Shown piece after piece: positions 58,050 to 64,000 of a stretch of 64,000 bases of DNA. The stretch's first letter is position 1, and every line of letters starts with the position of its first letter. The notes under the pieces were generated by a model. The model had not been told where the DNA came from. It did no database searches and worked only from the letters and a program-made list of their open reading frames with translations. This stretch comes from Holdemania massiliensis (GTDB taxonomy: Bacteria; Bacillota_I; Bacilli_A; Erysipelotrichales; Erysipelotrichaceae), in contig NZ_JAKNTK010000001.1 of the NCBI RefSeq assembly GCF_022440805.1, positions 3,100,001 to 3,164,000 on the forward strand, read 5' to 3'. Position numbers and translations under genes: made by a program.

Positions 58050-58835
58050 TCACTGCGGCCGTTGAATCTTGGTTATAAAATCAGCCAGAGCCTGCGCCAG
58101 CTGATCAGGATCTTCGTAGGCCATATTATGTCCAACTTCATGCAGAATCTGAACTTCAATCCCCTGACGAGGCAGTTCTTCCGTATCGGGATACGGCAAT
58201 GATTTTTCACCAAACAAAAATCGCTTTGGACACTTCAGCGCATAAAGACGCTGCCGCCATGACGGTTTGCCACCCAATACAGCATCTGCGGAAAGCCGAT
58301 GCATCGCCTGCGGGAGCCATGTTGCAAGCGAAATTGCCCAAGTCATTCCGGCTTTAGCTGCGGCATCCAGGATCCGCTGATAACCCCACTCACAAAATTC
58401 CGCCTCGCTCAGCTGAGCTGTTTTATAACTGGGCTGATCCTGCGGGCTGGGGTCCAGATTCGCCTCGCTGAGAAGGATGCCGATCACTGATTCGGGATTG
58501 TTTTCAGCCACGCTTAGGGCAATCGGGCCGCCTAAACTGTGCCCATAAACGACCACCGGGCCACTGCTTCGCTGCTGGATCAACTCTGTCAGAACTTGAG
58601 CATGGGCATCGACTGTGTATGGGAAATCGCGAGGTTTCTCACTCTGTCCCGCGCCAAGCAAGTCAATCAGCCAGAGATGCCGATCTTTCAGTGCCAAGGT
58701 CTGTGCCACCCGAGAATAATCCAAAAGTCCGGTGCATCCCAGCCCATGAATCAGGATCAATAAGGGGCCTTCCCCATTATTTTCCTGATACCGCAGCACG
58801 GCCTGAGCTGATTCACTGAAAAACGCTTTAAGCAT
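58050..58835 (-). CDS. Alpha/beta hydrolase
   Basis: The protein is 261 residues from the ATG at 58835 behind GGAAGGAG. Fold signs: oxyanion loop HGLGCTG, nucleophile elbow YGHSLGGP (Ser), and catalytic His in LHEVGHNMAYEDP. It hydrolyses an unknown ester or related bond; cytosolic, no signal peptide. It lies 34 bases upstream of the response regulator on the same strand and may be the first gene of that operon. Confidence 0.88.
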   Translation of the reverse strand: MLKAFFSESAQAVLRYQENNGEGPLLILIHGLGCTGLLDYSRVAQTLALKDRHLWLIDLLGAGQSEKPRDFPYTVDAHAQVLTELIQQRSSGPVVVYGHSLGGPIALSVAENNPESVIGILLSEANLDPSPQDQPSYKTAQLSEAEFCEWGYQRILDAAAKAGMTWAISLATWLPQAMHRLSADAVLGGKPSWRQRLYALKCPKRFLFGEKSLPYPDTEELPRQGIEVQILHEVGHNMAYEDPDQLAQALADFITKIQRPQ

Positions 58836-58917
58836 GGATACTCCTTCCTTTCTTATAAACTGAATTAACAATTTTCCTTTAATTATTGCTGCCAGCTTAA
58901 ATAATGTAATCTTACTG

Positions 58918-59349
58918 CTATTTCAGCGGCAGGGTAAATTTATAGTGCCGGCACGCCATTCCCTGCCGCTTATAAAACTCATGGCTGGCTGTGCGACGTT
59001 GGTTGCAGGCACATTCCAACTGCGGACATCCAGCCTGCGCCGCGATCTTCTTTGCCTGATCAAATAAACATTTCCCTATGCCCTGACCGCGGTAACGCGC
59101 ATCGACAACCAGTTCTTCAATCTCCGCAATTGCGGAAGTGTGATGCAGCAGATTTTGTATATGAACACTCAAAAATCCTGCCAGAAACCCATTGATCCAC
59201 GCGGTTCGATAATCAATTTGGGGATTGGACAAATTCGCCCGATAAACAGCCTCAAAGCGCTCTTTATCAATCGGCATTTCCTCCAGCTGTTCAATCAGCG
59301 CGGCTACTTGTCCGCAGTCTTCCCATCGTGCAGCCTTGATTTCAATCAT
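58918..59349 (-). CDS. GNAT family N-acetyltransferase
   Basis: The protein is 143 residues, a normal single GNAT domain. Acetyl-CoA loop VDARYRGQGIGKCLFDQAKK matches the Q/R-x-x-G-x-G motif; the late ACNQRRTASHEFYKRQGM is the fourth motif. Related to aminoglycoside N6'-type acetyltransferases of unknown substrate. 82 bases upstream of the hydrolase gene, same strand. Confidence 0.88.
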   Translation of the reverse strand: MIEIKAARWEDCGQVAALIEQLEEMPIDKERFEAVYRANLSNPQIDYRTAWINGFLAGFLSVHIQNLLHHTSAIAEIEELVVDARYRGQGIGKCLFDQAKKIAAQAGCPQLECACNQRRTASHEFYKRQGMACRHYKFTLPLK

Positions 59350-59484
59350 CCGTCACTGCCTCCTGTTTCTCTAGTAATTTTCGTTTTATTCATTATATCA
59401 TGTTTGTCTGCCGGCGTATCCGGCAACCGTTGTTCCCTGGCCATTTGAATGTTATACTCTTAACAATAAAGGGGGATTGTTTTC

Positions 59485-60249
59485 ATGAAATACAAATGTG
59501 TTGTCGTCGATCTGGATCAAACGCTGCTGCATAAGGATAAATCGTTATCGGATCTGACTGCCGCAGCCTTCGCTCAGCTGCCTTGCGAAACGGAGATTGT
59601 CGTTGCGACTGGACGGGCTATCGTGCGCACACAGAACTATGCCGAGCTGATCCATGCCCGTTCCATGATCTGCACCAATGGTTCGATTGTCTATCATCAA
59701 GGTCAGGTCATTTACCGTCAGGAACTCGACAGTCAGAAGCTTACAGACTTGATTGAAGTACTGCGGAAAATTGAAGCGGTCCACATCACACTGTTTTATC
59801 CAACCGAAGTATATACAACAAATGAGTATTTCATTGAAAAAGGCGAATCGCTGCGGCTGGATCTCGATCATTTTAATCCGCATGAAATTCAGAAAATTTT
59901 TGTCGTCACAAGCAATCATGCGGCAATTCAGACTATCGACTTTTCCGCTTATGGAATGAAAGCTGTCCCGTTGAGTGAAGACGGCAATATCTTCGTTATT
60001 ACAGCTCAGCATGTCAATAAAGGAAATGCTTTAAAAGCACTGTGCGATCATCTTTCGCTGAATCTGAAAGAAGTCGTGGCATTTGGTGATGACTACAACG
60101 ACTTGGAAATGATTCAGGAAGCTGGCTGCGGTGTTGCCATGGCGAATGCAGTGCCGGAAATTTTGGCCGCAGCGGATCAGCAGACGCTAAGCAACGACGA
60201 AGACGGCGTGGCAGTCTGGCTGCAGAAGCATCGTTCGGATTTTGCGTAA
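59485..60249 (+). CDS. Cof-type HAD phosphatase
   Basis: The protein is 254 residues. HAD motif I VVDLDQTLL (Asp9 nucleophile, Asp11), motif II in IVVATGRA, Lys in NKGNALKAL, and motif IV AFGDDYNDLEMIQEAG. The C2-type cap lies between. Cof proteins dephosphorylate sugar phosphates, flavin or pyridoxal phosphates in the cytosol; substrate not predictable. Start ATG behind AAAGGGG; terminator follows. Confidence 0.93.
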   Translation: MKYKCVVVDLDQTLLHKDKSLSDLTAAAFAQLPCETEIVVATGRAIVRTQNYAELIHARSMICTNGSIVYHQGQVIYRQELDSQKLTDLIEVLRKIEAVHITLFYPTEVYTTNEYFIEKGESLRLDLDHFNPHEIQKIFVVTSNHAAIQTIDFSAYGMKAVPLSEDGNIFVITAQHVNKGNALKALCDHLSLNLKEVVAFGDDYNDLEMIQEAGCGVAMANAVPEILAAADQQTLSNDEDGVAVWLQKHRSDFA

Positions 60250-60319
60250 ATCTGATCTTTCTTTCATTAATAAAAACAGAAAATTACATCCCGGATCCTG
60301 TGAAATTTTCTGGCTATGC

Positions 60320-60357
60320 AAAAGAACCACGAGTCCATGCAGTCTGTGGTTCTTTTT
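60320..60357 (+). terminator. Terminator of the HAD phosphatase gene
   Basis: AAAAGAACCAC pairs with GTGGTTCTTTTT, with T run at the end. Confidence 0.88.
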
Positions 60358-60391
60358 AATCTTTGCAGCGAATCACAGCTTAGTTTTTTTC

Positions 60392-61438
60392 TTAATCGTG
60401 AGCCGTTAAAACGGAAATCATCTGATCGGTTTGCTTTTTCTGATTAACGGCAGCTATCTGTCGCTGTAAATCCTCCGGTGTCTGGATCTTATCTAACTGC
60501 AGAATAAAATCTTCAAGAGCTTCTGACTCTAAACTGTCAATCTGTTTCGCATCAGCCTCGCTGAGTTTCATCCGCTGACCTAACACCAATTGAATCAAGG
60601 TTCGCTGTCCTTCCAGTTGACCTTTCATAATTCCTTTCTCATAGACTCTTTGTTCATCCAGTTCGTCAAATTTGGCCCGCATTCTGGCGATCGCTAAACT
60701 CGTGTCCCTTAAAAAATCTCTTTTCTTCTCTTCCATCATCGCTATGATTTCCTCCTTTTCAATCAATTCCTGAATGATTTTCTGCTTCTTCTTCGCATGG
60801 CTGAACCGGATCATATAGTGGATCTTCTCCGATATCCGCCATTCTTCTATCGGCTTCTTTTCTAAGTTCTCCAGTTTATCCATTTCCACCCACAGGATCC
60901 GACACTGTTCTTCTGCCATTCGTTCCACATGGATTTCGTGGAAAAACCGATGCGGATGAAGATAGTCCTCGTAACTTTCTTTTATTTGCGGAATACGGTT
61001 GGTAATCATGACCTGAACTACCGGATCAAAATCATATTGATCACCAATCGTGATCTGATCGGATACAATCCGTGCCAGATAGCCCTGAGAACGCAGTGAC
61101 AAGGAGTCACTCATCTGATAATTCTGAATTTCCAGATTCACCAGCTGTATCCTGCCTTCATCGTCTTCCGTTTCGAGCAGCAAATCGAATCGAATCCCTT
61201 TTTCATTACTGTGATCTTTCATTGGTTCCGTATTCTTCATGTCCGCTCGGATAAGCCTGCACTGAAGCAGATCAGACAAATAAGCAATCCTGATTCTTCG
61301 CGAGCTTTCCTCTTCCGAGCCGAAGGTGTATCGAAAGACATCATTTTCACGATAATCAAGGATTCTCAGACGCTGATGAGGTGAAACAGAATCTTGCTTT
61401 GGCACTTGTTTGTGAGGATAGTTGGATATTTCTGCCAT
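60392..61438 (-). CDS. Rpn family PD-(D/E)xK nuclease / putative transposase
   Basis: The protein is 348 residues. N-terminal PD-(D/E)xK nuclease core: DVFRYTFGSEEES, then GIRFDLLLETEDDEG and LVNLEIQ (Asp...ExQ active-site pattern), as in Rpn (recombination-promoting nuclease, PF12784) proteins. C-terminal half is helical and charged, ending QTDQMISVLTAHD. Rpn proteins are widespread multi-copy genes of gut Firmicutes, acting as DNA endonucleases in recombination or phage defence in E. coli. No inverted repeats or target duplication are visible, so it is not evidently mobile here. Confidence 0.88.
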   Translation of the reverse strand: MAEISNYPHKQVPKQDSVSPHQRLRILDYRENDVFRYTFGSEEESSRRIRIAYLSDLLQCRLIRADMKNTEPMKDHSNEKGIRFDLLLETEDDEGRIQLVNLEIQNYQMSDSLSLRSQGYLARIVSDQITIGDQYDFDPVVQVMITNRIPQIKESYEDYLHPHRFFHEIHVERMAEEQCRILWVEMDKLENLEKKPIEEWRISEKIHYMIRFSHAKKKQKIIQELIEKEEIIAMMEEKKRDFLRDTSLAIARMRAKFDELDEQRVYEKGIMKGQLEGQRTLIQLVLGQRMKLSEADAKQIDSLESEALEDFILQLDKIQTPEDLQRQIAAVNQKKQTDQMISVLTAHD

Positions 61439-61591
61439 ATTGAAGTCCTCCTATGATTAATATTGCAGAAAATCAGAAAAAGCCCCACAAAAAATGGAAA
61501 AAATTGAAATAACTTTCTTGAGTACCTTCTTACAAACTTATATTAACTCATTTGAGAACGTTATTCAATCCCTTCTCTCTCTATCCGCAAA

Positions 61592-61621
61592 ATAAAAAGC
61601 AGTCATTCACTGCCTTTTATT
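61592..61621. terminator. Bidirectional terminator after the bactofilin gene
   Basis: AAAAAGCAGT pairs with ACTGCCTTTT around CATTC (one mismatch), with T on both strands. No gene is visible in the rest of 61439-61760. Confidence 0.75.
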
Positions 61622-61760
61622 TGCTATATTCTTACTCAGGATTAAAAAGAATTAGGTAAGATTATAAGGAAAGCTGACCTTAATCTTCCCGCTACTTCTT
61701 TACTGCTCCCTATTTAGTTTGGGACTGAAAATGGACTGTCGACCCTGTACAACACGGCAC

Positions 61761-62480
61761 TTATTTCTTTTCCATGCTTAGCTTGCCTTCAACCAATGCG
61801 CCTTCATAAACGGAGATACTCTCTGTTGTAATATTGCCTTCCACAACACTGTGATCCAGCAATGTCAGCATTTGCCCACAGTAAAGATCACCGCGGATAT
61901 GCCCATTGACCGTTACAATCTCAGCCTGAAGGTTGCCAACAACTTCAGAACCTGGCAGAATTTCAATCGTTTTCTCACACAGAATATCCCCGTGAACCAC
62001 CCCGCCGTTTAAACGCAGAGCTAAGGCCTGGATTGAACCATCAATCTTTCCATCCATGTTCACATAGCCTTCCGTGATAATATTGCCGGTAATTTTACCA
62101 TGAAACTCCAAATCCGCGCAGCCTTCAAGATCTCCAATTATCTTCATATCCGCTGTAATGATCGTCTTCTGATCTTCACCTTCCGCAGCCTTACGCTCCT
62201 CTTCTGGTTCAGCTTCTGAAAGCAGACCCTGCGTTGCAATAGTAATCTTTTCATATTCATTATTTTCGGCCTCAATTTCGGTAAGTTCCGGTATTTCCTG
62301 ATTATCCGGCAGCATTTCTTCCAGTTTTGCTTCAGCTTCTTCCACTTTAGGTTCCTCCTGTTTCAAGGAATGATCGATAATTTTTTCCTGTTCTTCATCC
62401 TTCGTTTTTGTCATCTGTTCCCGTGTGTTTAAAATTGATTTCCATGATTTTTGATTCGCTTTGCCATACTTTTTTGTCAT
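61761..62480 (-). CDS. Bactofilin-like polymer-forming protein with long acidic N-terminus
   Basis: The protein is 239 residues. Residues ~108-237 form a right-handed beta-helix of the bactofilin type with regularly spaced hydrophobic turns (GDLEGCADLEFHGKITGNI, GSIQALALRLNGGVVHGDI, GSEVVGNLQAEIVTVNGHI, GDLYCGQMLTLL, GALVEGKLSM). The first ~105 residues are disordered and strongly acidic (Glu-rich), preceded by a basic start (TKKYGKANQKSWK). Bactofilins polymerise without nucleotides and scaffold wall synthesis or morphology. Start behind AAGGAG. Confidence 0.88.
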   Translation of the reverse strand: MTKKYGKANQKSWKSILNTREQMTKTKDEEQEKIIDHSLKQEEPKVEEAEAKLEEMLPDNQEIPELTEIEAENNEYEKITIATQGLLSEAEPEEERKAAEGEDQKTIITADMKIIGDLEGCADLEFHGKITGNIITEGYVNMDGKIDGSIQALALRLNGGVVHGDILCEKTIEILPGSEVVGNLQAEIVTVNGHIRGDLYCGQMLTLLDHSVVEGNITTESISVYEGALVEGKLSMEKK

Positions 62481-62724
62481 CTTTGCAGCTCTCCTTCTCG
62501 CTCTGATCCTAAGGATATAAAAACAGCTCAGCTTGGCCTTTTTATCCCTATTTCCCCTTGCCCCGTTTGGGGATTCGATTTGAAATCAGCTTATTTTAAC
62601 GCTGGCAAAATCATTCACTGACTGAATGATTGACTGACGTTATTGATCGGTTATTATTTTACCACACAGCAAACTTCAATCCCTGTCCCTGTCAAAAACA
62701 GCGCACGAAACGACAAAAATCGCG

Positions 62725-62753
62725 TTGTTTGGGATTTCCTTCTTTCGTATAAT
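62725..62753 (+). promoter_or_regulatory. Promoter of the LytTR regulator operon
   Basis: TTGTTT (62725-62730) and consensus TATAAT (62748-62753) are 17 bases apart. Upstream, AAACGAC (62708-62714) and GTTGTTT (62724-62730) form an imperfect inverted pair overlapping the -35 that could be an operator. Confidence 0.65.
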
Positions 62754-62783
62754 TAAATTAACAAATTCAAGGAGGAAGAAGCA

Positions 62784-63482
62784 ATGCAGATTGCGCTCTG
62801 TGATGATCAAGCCGAAGATCTAAAACAGCTGACCTATCTGATTGGTACGCAGCATTTTACGACCGCTTTTTCCAGCGGTGAAGCCTTGCTTGTTTCCATG
62901 GAAGAATTTCATGAACGTTATGATCTCTATCTTCTGGATATCTTTATGGAAGGGATCAGCGGTTTAGAATTAGCGCGGCAGATCCGTCGTCTTGATCCGG
63001 ACGCATTGCTTTGCTTTGTTTCAACCAGTGATGATTTTTATCGGGAAGCCTATAATTTATACATCTTTCAATATTTAGTCAAACCAATCAGTCAGGCGCA
63101 GATCCACGAGCTGCTGCAGCGTGCTCAAATGCAGATTCAGCTGCAGCGTCAGCAGCAGATCGTTCTTGAAACGCGGGGAAAATCCGTTGTTGTGCCGTAT
63201 CATAAGCTGATCTTTGTGACCAGCCGCGGACACACGCTGTTGTTTCAGTGTCAGAACAAAGTGATGTATTCGATTCGTGAAAAACTGAGTGTGATCGCAG
63301 AACGGCTGGATCCGCAGATTTTCTTCCGCTGCCATCAAAGCTATCTTGTCAACCTGTATTTAGTCGACAGTCTGGATCAGGATGAATTTCTCTGCGGGGA
63401 ATATCATATTCCCATTTCCCGCAGCTATTTAAGTCAGGCACGCAAATTGTATCACGAAGTTATTTTTAGGAATCTGAAATAA
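62784..63482 (+). CDS. LytTR family response regulator (AgrA-like)
   Basis: The protein is 232 residues. Receiver domain with Asp7-Asp8, acceptor Asp52 in LYLLDIFMEG and Lys in QYLVKPIS. LytTR DNA-binding domain: VVVPYHKLIFVTSRGHTLLFQC, then FFRCHQSYLVNLYLVDSL and IPISRSYLSQARKLY. Such regulators usually work with a GHKL kinase that senses peptides; the gene 12 bases downstream encodes a membrane protein fitting that role. Start behind AAGGAGG. Confidence 0.94.
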   Translation: MQIALCDDQAEDLKQLTYLIGTQHFTTAFSSGEALLVSMEEFHERYDLYLLDIFMEGISGLELARQIRRLDPDALLCFVSTSDDFYREAYNLYIFQYLVKPISQAQIHELLQRAQMQIQLQRQQQIVLETRGKSVVVPYHKLIFVTSRGHTLLFQCQNKVMYSIREKLSVIAERLDPQIFFRCHQSYLVNLYLVDSLDQDEFLCGEYHIPISRSYLSQARKLYHEVIFRNLK

Positions 63483-63494
63483 GGAGGCGATCTT

Positions 63495-64000
63495 GTGGAA
63501 AACCTGCGTGATTTTTCAGTGATCTGGTCATTGGTGCACATTCTCCTTATTTTTATGCTGCTAAGCCGTTCACGGTATTCGCTGCGGGTCACAGTTTCGC
63601 TGACCTTATGCTTTATGGGCTGCCTGGTCCTTGCCAACACCTTCCTATTGAATACCCTCGGGATTGACGGCATGGGACGGATCTTTGTCCTCACCTGCAC
63701 ACTGCCGACACTGTTGTTTTATTATTGGATTTCGTGTGACCGCGGATGGAAATTTTGTTTTACCTTCTGCCTGGCGGACACCTGCGCCCTATGGCTGTGC
63801 ATCACGACCAATCTGCTTGATCTTCTGCTTCATGGTCAGCTTTATATTTTATTTATTACGCGGATGATCGCTTTCCCGCTCGCAGAATATGCGGCATTTC
63901 GATATTTGCGCAGACCTTATCAGAATCTTCAAAAGACAGTTTCACAGGGATGGGCAATTTTTACATTAATGGCCGTATTGTACTATGCGTTATTGTGCAT
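63495..64000 (+). CDS. Multi-pass membrane sensor, N-terminal part (probable GHKL histidine kinase)
   Basis: The frame begins at a GTG (63495), nine bases after AAGGAGG, and is open to the window end (168 residues). It is hydrophobic throughout, with about five helices (IWSLVHILLIFMLL, VSLTLCFMGCLVLANTFLL, IFVLTCTLPTLLFYYWI, FCFTFCLADTCALWLCI, LYILFITRMIAFPLAEYAAF). This matches the membrane half of AgrC-like sensors; the kinase domain would lie beyond the edge. The competing TTG frame stops after nine codons. It is inferred to be the partner of the LytTR regulator. Confidence 0.75.
   Translation, partial: MENLRDFSVIWSLVHILLIFMLLSRSRYSLRVTVSLTLCFMGCLVLANTFLLNTLGIDGMGRIFVLTCTLPTLLFYYWISCDRGWKFCFTFCLADTCALWLCITTNLLDLLLHGQLYILFITRMIAFPLAEYAAFRYLRRPYQNLQKTVSQGWAIFTLMAVLYYALLC

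Noticed and set aside
60392..61438. Rpn-type gene as part of an insertion sequence
   Set aside because: No terminal inverted repeats, target duplication or second transposase component was seen around it.

Overview
The window reads as chromosomal DNA of an anaerobic, saccharolytic Bacillota (Firmicute). The evidence is strong AGGAGG-type ribosome binding sites, perfect CcpA-type cre sites, a purine riboswitch, a PTS sucrose operon, pyruvate formate-lyase and an OmpR/ABC/kinase cassette. The mix (Rpn-type nuclease, His-rich G3E GTPase, single-chain high-molecular-weight rubredoxin, split pyruvate formate-lyase, moderate G+C) suggests an Erysipelotrichia gut bacterium of the Holdemania type. 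That placement is inference. No tRNA, rRNA, CRISPR array, prophage or insertion sequence was seen.

Layout. 1-3.6 kb: a MarR-controlled ABC exporter (cut by the window edge), a peptidoglycan-binding protein, and a second MarR gene coupled to a flavin-binding protein. 3.7-7.3 kb: cardiolipin synthase, another flavin-nucleotide-binding protein and a DUF349 coiled-coil protein. 7.8-12.4 kb: a hybrid histidine kinase preceded by an unlisted 54-residue membrane peptide, and a GntR-type regulator with two winged helices. 12.6-16.8 kb: guaA, a purine permease under a guanine-type riboswitch, and cutC. 16.9-17.1 kb: a candidate orphan small RNA. 17.3-20.7 kb: CcdA-thioredoxin fusion, UppP, GNAT, Ogt. 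20.9-24.5 kb: two G3E (CobW-type) metal GTPases, one fused to a YcgQ-like domain and one carrying eight 12-residue His/Cys repeats, then two zinc-ribbon membrane paralogues. 24.5-29.5 kb: the galactose-type mgl ABC operon with a divergent LacI regulator.

29.6-37.4 kb: a twice-frameshifted lspA-like gene, a short-chain dehydrogenase and a rubredoxin/flavin reductase behind a Fur-like box, an AlkA-Ogt alkylation repair pair, IadA, a DUF218 protein and a MATE pump. 37.7-42.5 kb: four lipoprotein genes forming two tandem copies of a propeller-like protein plus PstS-like binding protein pair. 43.9-47.3 kb: a pyruvate formate-lyase operon in which the glycyl radical domain is a separate 80-residue protein, with a radical-less cysteine-bearing relative encoded between body and radical domain. 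47.6-53.0 kb: sucrose operon scrR-scrABK. 53.2-64 kb: a PplA-like flavinylated lipoprotein, a response regulator/ABC/kinase cassette, an alpha/beta hydrolase, GNAT, HAD phosphatase, Rpn-type nuclease, bactofilin, and a LytTR regulator with a membrane sensor that runs off the end.

How the parts fit: carbon uptake (mgl, scr) and mixed-acid fermentation (pfl) share CcpA-type control at mgl and pfl. Redox and metal handling recur (Hrb, CcdA-Trx, flavin proteins, G3E GTPases, CutC). Envelope functions are frequent. The strongest candidates for something undescribed are the three-part glycyl radical operon and the duplicated lipoprotein quartet.
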